NCBI GenBank assembly: GCA_027005175.1
Contig: JALTMC010000924.1
Span: 1 to 8,790 of the forward strand
Direction: 5' to 3'
Origin: Myxococcales bacterium
GTDB lineage: Bacteria > Myxococcota_C > UBA6777
Length of the DNA stretch: 8,790 bases
Shown: positions 1-6,425 of the stretch, piece by piece
Numbering within the stretch: position 1 is the first letter of the stretch
Layout: every line of letters begins with the position of its first letter
The notes under the pieces: model-generated
Databases searched by the model: none
Told to the model about the DNA's origin: nothing
Seen by the model: only the letters and a program-made list of their open reading frames with translations
Position numbers and translations under genes: made by a program

Positions 1-655
1 TTCGTGTTACGCTTTCTTGCAAGGAGAGAAAAGAGGTTGAGGCAACCCCAGAAAAATAACGTATTTTTTTATTAATTTTCAGAAACAAGAGGGCAACAAA
101 AAAGAGTCCAATCAGACAAACGAAAGACTCTTTTGGAGCAATGAACAACATACCACCACAGAGAGCAAGGCAGATCAGAGTTGCCACACATGAAAACACA
201 ACTTGGACGACCACCCCTTGTGCTTTTGGTATCAATTCAGCCAATCGATAGTTGGTATCAGAGGATCCGATGTAGCGGTCATTGGTGTGATAGACCATTT
301 CATAGAGAGAAAACAGTCGCATGCGAAGTCCAAAGCTATCGCGGGCTAACAAAGAAAAAAATTCCTGACCGACAAAGCCGAGGAATCGAATCACACCGAC
401 CAGGATGAGCCAAGGGATCACATAAACGATGGAGTTAAGCTTGAGCCAAGAGGGGAGCCAAGAAGGCAAAGCCGAAACTTTGATGAGGCCAAGAGAAGTA
501 ATAATGATCTGTACTAGGATTGCGAAAGCATACTCCACAAAGACCAAAATGATGCCTGCGAACATTCCACCAGCACAGATCCATAGTAACTTGCGACCCA
601 GAAAAGCAGGTAGTCTTACAAAAAGTAACTTGCTCCACATCTGTGTGTTGTTCAT
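1..655 (-). CDS. ABC exporter membrane domain, N-terminal part (cut by left edge)
   Basis: An uninterrupted minus-strand reading frame of 218 codons begins at the ATG at 655 and runs off the left end. The product is strongly hydrophobic. Likely membrane segments lie at residues about 23-56 (possibly one long helix plus a loop), 76-98, 148-172 and 175-193. A polar stretch between the second and third (about 99-147, with LRMRLFSLYEMVYH) fits the cytoplasmic helices of a type IV ABC exporter. The visible part ends at residues 194-218 in a basic stretch and SLQESVTR, which resembles the region before the exporter's L-x-E motif. The Walker A/B and signature motifs of the ATPase half would lie outside the window, so the class rests on fold-like pattern only. 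An AGGA sits about 9 nt upstream of the ATG. The gene is divergent from the sugar operon. It may export a lipid-linked glycan or another lipid (inference); a membrane protein of another class is possible. Confidence 0.65.
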   Translation of the reverse strand, partial: MNNTQMWSKLLFVRLPAFLGRKLLWICAGGMFAGIILVFVEYAFAILVQIIITSLGLIKVSALPSWLPSWLKLNSIVYVIPWLILVGVIRFLGFVGQEFFSLLARDSFGLRMRLFSLYEMVYHTNDRYIGSSDTNYRLAELIPKAQGVVVQVVFSCVATLICLALCGGMLFIAPKESFVCLIGLFFVALLFLKINKKIRYFSGVASTSFLSLQESVTR

Positions 656-782
656 TATCCTAGGTCCTTTTTCCGAAAGCATCATAATTCTCTCTCTATG
701 CCATGAGTTTCCTTTCTTGTCTAGCCACTCTTTTCAACGCATTCTTGTCAAAGGCTCCTCTTCCCTCTATGATACTCACTAC
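656..782. other. Divergent intergenic stretch, left part
   Basis: This is the left third of the gap between the minus-strand exporter and the rightward operon. A plus-strand frame is open here, but it runs back through the antisense of the exporter and its translation resembles nothing I recognise. The only other items I can point to are the exporter's ribosome-binding site and the weak -10 box. No RNA gene is recognisable. Confidence 0.4.
681..686 (-). promoter_or_regulatory. Possible -10 box for the ABC exporter gene
   Basis: On the minus strand TATGAT lies 25 nt upstream of the exporter's ATG at 655, a plausible -10 position for a short leader. At 17-nt spacing the upstream hexamer is AACTCA, a poor -35, so the call is weak. 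Confidence 0.2.
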
Positions 783-1070
783 AGGTTACGAGCCTTGCTC
801 CTTGAAGCAATGACCAACGGCATTCGACTGCTTCAAAAACTGATGGAACATCCCAAAAGCCAGTAACCGCTGTTGGCAATAACGGTTACTGGCTTTTGGG
901 ATCAGGATTCATCGCGAGTTGGCACAATATATAGTCAAAGAGAGGTGGTGAGTTCTGCTCGTGAATGACGAGAGATCATTCAGAAGCACGACATTGATGA
1001 AGTTCTCGTTGTTTTAACAGACTTAGACCAACTTGATCTCTCCATCTTACTCCGCGCTATCAGTGCAGAC
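783..1070 (+). pseudogene. Decayed Rossmann/CoA-binding domain of a glycan-initiating enzyme
   Basis: One plus-strand frame reads like a protein domain but is broken by TAA at 864-866 and TGA at 966-968, with no clear start. In order it shows RALLLEAMTNGIRLLQKLM (from 786), then TGFWDQDSSRVGTI (after the first stop), then REIIQKHDIDEVLVVLTDL (after the second). This order recalls the N-terminal nucleotide-binding domain of CapD/WbpM-type NDP-sugar dehydratases and of polyprenyl-phosphate sugar-phosphotransferases: a beta-strand with a glycine-rich turn, GF-x-DDDP-x-x-x-G, a short loop, then 'II-x-x-x-x-IDEV'. The membrane segments and catalytic domain are absent. It ends just before the SDR gene at 1099, so that gene seems to have joined next to a broken glycan gene. 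Recognition is from remembered family pattern, not a search. Chance similarity remains possible. Confidence 0.4.
850..902. repeat. Perfect 20-bp inverted repeat, 13-nt loop
   Basis: The left arm 850-869 (ATCCCAAAAGCCAGTAACCG) is the exact reverse complement of the right arm 883-902. The loop is 870-882. The hairpin would be very stable as RNA or cruciform DNA. It is not a canonical terminator: no T-run follows the right arm on the plus strand, and on the minus strand a T5 run comes only about 11 nt after the stem. It sits inside the decayed domain at 783-1070, and the left arm carries that frame's stop codon TAA. Confidence 0.9.
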
Positions 1071-1098
1071 TTTGATGGGAAAGGAGCTTATTTCCCGG

Positions 1099-1968
1099 AT
1101 GAAAAGAATTCTTTGCACAGGAATCACTGGATTTATTGGTCGTCATGTTCTGTCGATTTTTCAAAACATTCCCCAGGTAGAAATTGTTGCAATGGGTCGG
1201 TGTGAAAGCTCCTTGCGTCTTTTGGGATGCCCTTACCTCGTTTGCTCTGTCGAAGATTTTTCTGTGAAACTCCTCGATACGATCAAACCCATTGATGCCG
1301 TTTTGCATATGGCCTGGGCTGATCTCGACAATTATCGAAGTCCCATTCACATAGAGCAACACCTCTTTCACCACTACCGCTTTCTCACATCACTTTTAAA
1401 TGCTGGAATCTGTGACATAACAGTGACAGGAACATGTTTGGAGTACGGAGTTGTCAATGGATGCCTTCAAGAAGAAAAGTACTATTGTCAGCCCTCGACT
1501 TCCTATGCTCTGGCGAAAGATTCATTGCGACGGTTTTTGGAAGAATACCCGACCACACCACCAAAGATATTGAAATGGCTTCGTCTGTTCTATACCTATG
1601 GGGATGGGCAACGCAAACACTCGTTAATTCCTCTCTTATTGGCCGCGATTGAACGAGGGGATAAAACGTTTCCGATGTCAGGTGGTGAACAGTTGCGAGA
1701 CTATCTGGAGGTAACAGAGTTGGCCCGCTCCATTGCGATCTGCGCTTTACAACAAGATGTCACTGGGATCATCAATTGCTGCCATGGAACACCTCGGTCT
1801 GTCCGCTCTTTGGTTGAATCCGTGATTCAGCAGCACCAAGCAAACATTCACCTTGAACTGGGCCATTTCCCTTATCCCACTTATGAAGGTATGGCTTTTT
1901 GGGGCAACAATAAAAAGATCGCTCGCATCAAGGCTCTATATTCTAAGAGTTGTGGCTTTGTTTTGTAA
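1099..1968 (+). CDS. NAD-dependent NDP-sugar epimerase/reductase (extended SDR, RfbJ-like)
   Basis: This 289-residue cytoplasmic extended short-chain dehydrogenase likely reduces or epimerises the 4-keto group of an NDP-6-deoxy sugar. GITGFIG at residues 8-14 is the Rossmann GxxGxxG motif. TGTCLEYG at 110-117 holds the catalytic Ser/Thr region, and YALAK at 136-140 is the YxxxK pair. MSGGEQLRDYL at 193-203 and the closing YPTYEGMAFWG near 259-269 are typical of the abequose/paratose-synthase-like proteins found in O-antigen loci. I chose the ATG at 1099 because the Rossmann motif should lie near the N-terminus and an AAGGAG lies about 13 nt upstream, a rather long spacing. ATG 1075 or TTG 1033 would add 8 or 22 residues without domain support. 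It is the first intact gene of the rightward set, with 242 nt before the next. Final-step reductase for the sugar made by the downstream genes is my inference; the exact stereochemistry cannot be read. Confidence 0.85.
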   Translation: MKRILCTGITGFIGRHVLSIFQNIPQVEIVAMGRCESSLRLLGCPYLVCSVEDFSVKLLDTIKPIDAVLHMAWADLDNYRSPIHIEQHLFHHYRFLTSLLNAGICDITVTGTCLEYGVVNGCLQEEKYYCQPSTSYALAKDSLRRFLEEYPTTPPKILKWLRLFYTYGDGQRKHSLIPLLLAAIERGDKTFPMSGGEQLRDYLEVTELARSIAICALQQDVTGIINCCHGTPRSVRSLVESVIQQHQANIHLELGHFPYPTYEGMAFWGNNKKIARIKALYSKSCGFVL

Positions 1969-2210
1969 TGTCTTTTTTCCATCAGCCATATTTGTCCATC
2001 ATGATATGGATACTCCGGGGAATGTCAAAGAGAGATTGGGGGCTTTCTGTGCTGTGGTATGACTTGGACAGTAGCGACGGAGCCAACATAAGCCTTGCCA
2101 TTCATTCTCGAACATCCTATTATCCCCGTCCTGAACGACCCTAGTCCACAGCAGTTGAAGACAAGAGGCCCCATTGTACCAAACACATTAACATAGTCAG
2201 GATAGAACAC
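1969..2210. other. 242-nt gap inside the gene cluster
   Basis: I see no convincing gene here. Short plus-strand frames end at about 2062 and 2144 and resemble no family I know. A minus-strand frame spanning 2025-2381 overlaps the conserved start of the nucleotidyltransferase and is most likely antisense noise. AGGA at 2199-2202 is the ribosome-binding site of the next gene. No clear promoter hexamer pair was found. The gap could mark a lost gene or an insertion junction. Confidence 0.4.
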
Positions 2211-3059
2211 GTGATGACTCTCGGAGATCATAGCCTTTCCTTGGAAAAAAAGACAGCGGTGATATTGTGCGGTGGACGCGGTAGCCGGATGGGCAGCCTC
2301 ACCGAAGTCACCCCAAAACCATTGGTTGAAGTGCACGGGAAGCCAATTCTTTGGTACAGCTTTTGGACGCTGTACAAGCATGGGTTCCGTAACTTTATCT
2401 TACCCTTGGGCTATATGGGCGCAAAGATCAAAGCGTATATGCTTGAGATTAGCCATGGGCTCGATTGCAATTTCTCTTGCATTGACACAGGAGAAGACAC
2501 TCCAATTGCAGGCCGGATAAGCCAGATTGAAAAGTACATACCTGATGGAGAAGATTTCTTTCTATTGAACAGCGACACCATTTTTGATTTTGATGTGGAA
2601 GCGATGTTGGCTGTTCATCGCAAGACAAACGCACTTGTGACTCTTTCGTCAGTGGAGGTTGTTTCCATTTGGGGACTGATCATTATGGATGGTGAACAGC
2701 TAGCAGGGTTTGATCGACAACGCAAGGTCAGGCATCTAACTTCTGACGATCTGCCAGGAAAACATGGTCTCGTTAATTCAGGCTTGGCTTGGTTGAACAA
2801 AGATGCTCTCAGCCAAATCGATCTCAAAACATGTGGTGACTTTGAGTCAACCTTGTATCAACGGATGATCGATCTGAATCGAGCCGCACACTACCAGATT
2901 CAGGGCGAATGGTTTCCCATTGACACACCAAAAGATCTGAGAACCATCAATCTGGCAGAGGAAGATCGGCATGGTGCCGGGTTGACAGCCAAAGCTGTAC
3001 ACGACAAACTGTCCAACGTCGCTACTCATGGTACAAACACGGATCAAACGGATACATAA
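2211..3059 (+). CDS. Sugar-1-phosphate nucleotidyltransferase (cytidylyltransferase-like)
   Basis: This 282-residue protein transfers a nucleotide from NTP to a sugar 1-phosphate, giving an NDP-sugar and pyrophosphate. The GT-A-like NTP-transferase signature GGRGSRM is at residues 21-27, with TPKPLVEVHGKPILWY at 34-49. Next come FILPLGYMG at 62-70, the metal-binding NSD at 120-122, the product-side VNSGLAWL at 188-195 and FPIDTPKDL at 235-243. The 'KPILWY' and 'GY-x-G-x-x-IK-x-Y' pattern and the length resemble glucose-1-phosphate cytidylyltransferase (RfbF). The neighbouring CDP-glucose 4,6-dehydratase also favours CTP. However, CGGRGSRM in place of the usual AGGxGTRL, and NSD in place of the RfbF-type YGD, make another sugar or nucleotide possible, so I withhold the symbol. 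GTG 2211 has AGGA at 8 nt spacing; ATG 2214, one codon later, is the alternative. Residues beyond about 250 form an unremarkable polar tail. The radical SAM gene starts 4 nt downstream. Confidence 0.8.
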   Translation: MMTLGDHSLSLEKKTAVILCGGRGSRMGSLTEVTPKPLVEVHGKPILWYSFWTLYKHGFRNFILPLGYMGAKIKAYMLEISHGLDCNFSCIDTGEDTPIAGRISQIEKYIPDGEDFFLLNSDTIFDFDVEAMLAVHRKTNALVTLSSVEVVSIWGLIIMDGEQLAGFDRQRKVRHLTSDDLPGKHGLVNSGLAWLNKDALSQIDLKTCGDFESTLYQRMIDLNRAAHYQIQGEWFPIDTPKDLRTINLAEEDRHGAGLTAKAVHDKLSNVATHGTNTDQTDT

Positions 3060-3063
3060 GACA

Positions 3064-4212
3064 ATGACAGAGACAGCAGATCTTATATCCAGATACAAAT
3101 ACAGTGCAGATTATGTCACGGATTACAGTGAATTCAAACAACAGATCCTCGACAAGACAGTACTCCCTTACCAGGTGGAGTTTCAACCGCCGCCACGCAG
3201 CCCCAAAAAGATATGCTGGTTGGAGTGTCCGTACTGTTATGGGCTTGCGGCAGAGGACAACGGAGACCGATTGTCAAAAGAGCGCGGCATCGAGGTGATG
3301 CGTCAGATTGCCCGTGGTGTAAAGAAGGTCATCTTTGCGGGCTACGCCACCGATCCTCTGAATAGCCCTTACCTTGAAGACTTGCTTGAGATCGCCATCG
3401 ACAACCAGATGGTGTTTGGATTCAATACAAAGGCTCTTCACGTTTCTGACCGTTTGCTTGAATTATTGGCCAGATCAGACATCGCCCCAACGAGCTATAT
3501 GAGCATTAGTGTGGATGCTGGGAGCAACGAAGTTTACAATGCCATTCACGATGTCAAAACCAAAGCCAAGTTGTACGACCGGGTCGTAGACAATATTTGG
3601 AAGATCACAGAAGCGCGAGCAAAAGGAGCCGGTGATTTCGATATTAGTGCCGCGTATTTGGTCAATATTCATAGTCATGAAGTAGAGGAAGTTGAACGTT
3701 TTATCCGGGACTTTCAAGGTGCAGGATGTAACCTCCTACGCTTTACCTTTCCCCAGCCCCCTCGCGGTATTGAGACTGAGGTTGGGGTCGTTCCTACTCA
3801 TGACGAATGTCGTCATTATAGAGAGAAACTCGAACCCGTGATTTCAGCTCTAAGCTCCGACACATGTCCAATCCTTCTCGTCGATGCTGACTCTGACCAT
3901 CAGATATTTCACAAGCCAAGAACGGTTCCTTGCTTTGCTCGCTTTGTTTACCCAACCGTCGGATTTGACGGTTGGTTGTATCATTGCTCACAATCAAGCG
4001 CACCCAACTTTAGACCCATGGCTCTTGGTAATCTGAATGAACGTGACTTTTGGGATCTGTTCTACGATTACGATGCGTCACAGTTGGGGCCGTATTTAGG
4101 AAGTTGTGCTCAAACGATGGCGAATACAGGGTGCCGTTGCGATCGCAAAGAGCACATTGTCAACACGGGTGTTATCGATAGTGTTGCCTTTGCTGATATC
4201 ATCCCGAAATAG
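3064..4212 (+). CDS. Radical SAM protein with SPASM/twitch-like C-terminal cysteines
   Basis: This protein has 382 residues. CWLECPYC at 51-58 gives the CX3CX2C triad (C51, C55, C58) that binds the radical SAM 4Fe-4S cluster. FAGYATDPL at 91-99 fits the SAM-contacting strand that follows. MSISVDAGSNEVYNAIH at 146-162 and the later strands fit a partial TIM barrel. The C-terminal part has C290, then VYPTVGFDGWLYHC ending at C308, GNLNERDFWDLF at 322-333, and C348, C357 and C359. This resembles the auxiliary-cluster domain (SPASM or twitch) of enzymes such as the sugar-alcohol dehydrogenase BtrN or peptide-modifying enzymes. No cobalamin-binding domain is present. No substrate can be read directly, but the position between a nucleotidyltransferase and a Gfo/Idh/MocA oxidoreductase points to a carbohydrate. 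I chose ATG 3064; ATG 3028 would overlap the previous gene by 32 nt and has no visible ribosome-binding site. Family assignment is firm; the reaction is unknown. Confidence 0.85.
   Translation: MTETADLISRYKYSADYVTDYSEFKQQILDKTVLPYQVEFQPPPRSPKKICWLECPYCYGLAAEDNGDRLSKERGIEVMRQIARGVKKVIFAGYATDPLNSPYLEDLLEIAIDNQMVFGFNTKALHVSDRLLELLARSDIAPTSYMSISVDAGSNEVYNAIHDVKTKAKLYDRVVDNIWKITEARAKGAGDFDISAAYLVNIHSHEVEEVERFIRDFQGAGCNLLRFTFPQPPRGIETEVGVVPTHDECRHYREKLEPVISALSSDTCPILLVDADSDHQIFHKPRTVPCFARFVYPTVGFDGWLYHCSQSSAPNFRPMALGNLNERDFWDLFYDYDASQLGPYLGSCAQTMANTGCRCDRKEHIVNTGVIDSVAFADIIPK
3952..3975. repeat. 9-bp perfect inverted repeat inside the radical SAM gene
   Basis: CCAACCGTC at 3952-3960 and GACGGTTGG at 3967-3975 are reverse complements across a 6-nt loop. 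The repeat lies in the codons for the conserved PTVGFDGWL stretch and has no T-run. It is most likely a by-product of coding. Confidence 0.5.
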
Positions 4213-4222
4213 TTGAACGCGT

Positions 4223-5242
4223 ATGACTCAAACCAACAACCCCTTAAGAATAGGTGTACTCGGTGCCAGCGGTATTGGTCAGGTTCATATCCGCATCCTT
4301 CATTCTCTAGGGACGCAGGTCTGTGCAGTGTTAGGCTCTACAGAACTGTCGGCTGAGCAAGCAGCAAAAGCAGTGGCTGAGACCTGCACACACACAGTGA
4401 CGCCTCACTGGTCGCTAGAGAGATTACTAGACGAAGATCTGGATGCAGTGACCATCGCGACCCCAGCGAATTGTCACTTTGTGCAGATCCAAGCGGCTCT
4501 TGAACGAGGCTTGCCTGTATTCTGTGAAAAACCAATGTTCTGGGACGATGCTTGCGTACCATCCGTAGTTGCAAGTCGGCTCAAAAAGCTCCGACACCGA
4601 GCGAAAAAACTTCTGTTTGTAAACACAAGTAACACAGTCTTTCTCGATGCAGTCGAGAGTTCGCTCCCAGCACCGGAATCGGTAAAGACATTCACTTTTC
4701 GATTTCATACCAATGGCCCATTTCAACATACAGAGATCGCCCTGGATCTTTTGCCACATGGTCTATCGATGTTGCTCCACTTTTTTGGTGAACGGACTCT
4801 CTCTAACTTTTCTTGGGAACCCACAAAGCATCGCTGCCGCTGCCGCTTCCATTACGGTAATTGTTGTGTCGAGTTCGATTTTCAAGAACATCCTGAAATC
4901 GTGAAATCGCTCTCCTTTCGTCTCAATGACTGTGAATTTGAGCGAGTTCAGAAAGGACATGGAGCTAGCTATCAGGTCTCTTTACGTGATACGAATTCTG
5001 GAGAGATGCAAGTGACAGAAGATCCATTCGTGGTCTATCTTTCGAGATTTCTTGAATCCTGTCGCAAACAGCCGTCCGGTTGTGACGACCCGTTTCCTTT
5101 GGCGGCCGCCAATATGAACCTGATGGCACAATGTATCGAGCTTGGGCGTACTGTCATTGAAAGCAACTGTCGACATCCTCCCCCACCCAATCTGGGCGAA
5201 AGCTCTGTAGATTCTGAAGGGGTGTTACGCGATACTCGATAA
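4223..5242 (+). CDS. Gfo/Idh/MocA-family NAD(P)-dependent sugar oxidoreductase
   Basis: This 339-residue protein oxidises or reduces a hydroxyl/keto group on a sugar, sugar nucleotide or cyclitol using a nicotinamide cofactor. LRIGVLGASGIGQVHIR at residues 8-24 is the N-terminal Rossmann strand-turn-helix. DAVTIATPANCH at 74-85 is the next cofactor-side strand, and EKP at 102-104 is the family's hallmark catalytic lysine motif. DLLPHG at 175-180 fits the DxxxH active-site pair of the C-terminal domain. The length is normal, and the final 20 residues are a polar tail. The start is the first ATG, 10 nt after the radical SAM stop, so the two are very likely co-transcribed and may act in sequence. 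A gap of 94 nt precedes rfbG. Family members in sugar-nucleotide loci act as C3 dehydrogenases, 3-ketoreductases or inositol-type dehydrogenases; the sequence alone does not decide which. Confidence 0.88.
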   Translation: MTQTNNPLRIGVLGASGIGQVHIRILHSLGTQVCAVLGSTELSAEQAAKAVAETCTHTVTPHWSLERLLDEDLDAVTIATPANCHFVQIQAALERGLPVFCEKPMFWDDACVPSVVASRLKKLRHRAKKLLFVNTSNTVFLDAVESSLPAPESVKTFTFRFHTNGPFQHTEIALDLLPHGLSMLLHFFGERTLSNFSWEPTKHRCRCRFHYGNCCVEFDFQEHPEIVKSLSFRLNDCEFERVQKGHGASYQVSLRDTNSGEMQVTEDPFVVYLSRFLESCRKQPSGCDDPFPLAAANMNLMAQCIELGRTVIESNCRHPPPPNLGESSVDSEGVLRDTR

Positions 5243-5336
5243 CTTTCAACACAGCACTTGCGTATATTGCTCGATACTTCTGAAAAGATACAAACGTTGA
5301 ATTCACTCTAGATACACGAAAGAGTTGAGAGAAGTG

Positions 5337-6425
5337 ATGTTTCATTCCGTTTATACAAACAAACGAGCGTTTGTCACCGGCCACACAGGCTTTAAAGGCT
5401 CATGGCTTTACGCTTGGCTTGAACGCCTTGGTGCATCTGTTTGTGGTTATGCATTGGCTCCTCCAACAAAGCCAAGTCACCATGCTTGCTTGGAACGTTC
5501 CGGAGAGTCGGTGATTGCTGATATTCGCGACTATCCCCGCCTTTTGCGTGCTATACAAGAGCATCAACCAGAGATTGTCTTTCATCTGGCAGCCCAACCT
5601 TCGGTGCTCGTATCGTACGAAGATCCGGTTGAAACCTTTTCAACCAACATTTTGGGAACAGCCCATCTCTTGGAGGCCATTCGACAGGTCCCCTCTGTTC
5701 GCGCTGTGATCATTGTGACGACCGACAAATGTTACGAAAACAAAGAGTGGCATTACGGGTATAGAGAGATCGACTCTCTAGGTGGACATGATCCATACAG
5801 TGCCTCCAAAGCCTGTACAGAGTTAGTCACAGCAAGCTTTCGAAAGAGTTTTTTTACTCGCTCCTCTAGTGAGTCGGTTGTGCCACTTGTTGCGACAGCA
5901 CGCGCTGGCAATGTGATTGGTGGTGGAGACTGGACAGCTGACCGCTTGTTGCCCGATGCTGTTCGAGCTGCCGCCTCTGGAGTTCCTGTTGGTATTCGCA
6001 ACCCACATAGTTCTCGACCCTGGCAACATGTTCTTGAGTCGCTGTCCGGCTATCTTCGGTTGGGCCAGGTTTTACTTGAGGGAGGTAGCGAATATGCTGA
6101 TGCATGGAATTTCGGCCCCGCATTAAACTCAAATCTCACAACTGCTGAGATCATTGCGAAAGCCGGTATGCATTGGTCTGCGATCTCTCCTGAAATAACC
6201 CCCCAAGCGAATGCACCACATGAAGCAACTCTCTTAATGCTCGATAGCACCAAAGCTCATCGACGCCTTGGTTGGTACCCTGTTTGGGAGATCAATACCA
6301 CTGTCCAAAAGACCGTACAATGGTACCGCACATACTACGAAGCGAATGGAAAGACACGGACGATTCGTCAGATTGAAGAGTATTGCCAGGACGCCACAAA
6401 AGTAGGCGCAGCGTGGGCCATATGA
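5337..6425 (+). CDS. rfbG: CDP-glucose 4,6-dehydratase
   Basis: This protein converts CDP-glucose to CDP-4-keto-6-deoxyglucose, the shared precursor of CDP-linked 3,6-dideoxy and 6-deoxy sugars, in the cytoplasm with bound NAD. It has 362 residues, the usual family length. GHTGFKG at 15-21 is the Rossmann motif. TTDKCYEN at 128-135 carries the catalytic Thr-Asp-Lys region. YREIDSLGGHDPYSASK at 142-158 ends in the YxxxK pair (Y154, K158). GNVIGGGDW at 191-199 and RPWQHVLE at 227-234 are further conserved blocks. TDKCYEN followed by LGGHDPYSASK distinguishes it from dTDP-glucose dehydratases. ATG 5337 was chosen over TTG 5325; a GAGAG-type ribosome-binding site lies a few nt upstream and is weak. 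Its stop overlaps the next start as ATGA, showing translational coupling. The enzyme fixes CDP as the carrier for at least one product of this locus. Confidence 0.93.
   Translation: MFHSVYTNKRAFVTGHTGFKGSWLYAWLERLGASVCGYALAPPTKPSHHACLERSGESVIADIRDYPRLLRAIQEHQPEIVFHLAAQPSVLVSYEDPVETFSTNILGTAHLLEAIRQVPSVRAVIIVTTDKCYENKEWHYGYREIDSLGGHDPYSASKACTELVTASFRKSFFTRSSSESVVPLVATARAGNVIGGGDWTADRLLPDAVRAAASGVPVGIRNPHSSRPWQHVLESLSGYLRLGQVLLEGGSEYADAWNFGPALNSNLTTAEIIAKAGMHWSAISPEITPQANAPHEATLLMLDSTKAHRRLGWYPVWEINTTVQKTVQWYRTYYEANGKTRTIRQIEEYCQDATKVGAAWAI

Noticed and set aside
181-866. Two plus-strand open frames (181-408 and the upstream part of 429-866) as genes
   Set aside because: Up to 655 they are antisense to the exporter frame, which has coherent membrane segments and no stops. 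Only the end of the second frame, from about 783, looks protein-like, and I treat it as part of a decayed gene.
850-902. Hairpin as a canonical rho-independent terminator
   Set aside because: No T-tract adjoins either side, and it lies upstream of both flanking genes rather than at an operon end.
919-935. TTGGCA followed by TATATAGT as a promoter for the operon
   Set aside because: The two hexamers are only a few bases apart, far from the 16-18 nt needed, and no good -35 lies at the right distance from the TATAGT.
2025-2381. Minus-strand 118-codon frame across the 1969-2210 gap
   Set aside because: Half of it is antisense to the conserved nucleotidyltransferase N-terminus, it has no family resemblance, and no ribosome-binding site is evident.
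3952-3975. 9-bp inverted repeat as a regulatory element
   Set aside because: It sits in codons for a conserved motif of the radical SAM protein and has no T-run or associated start site.
4338-4759. Overlapping minus-strand frames of 73-110 codons inside the Gfo/Idh/MocA gene
   Set aside because: They lie opposite a gene with clear family motifs, and their translations are cysteine- and serine-rich with no domain pattern.
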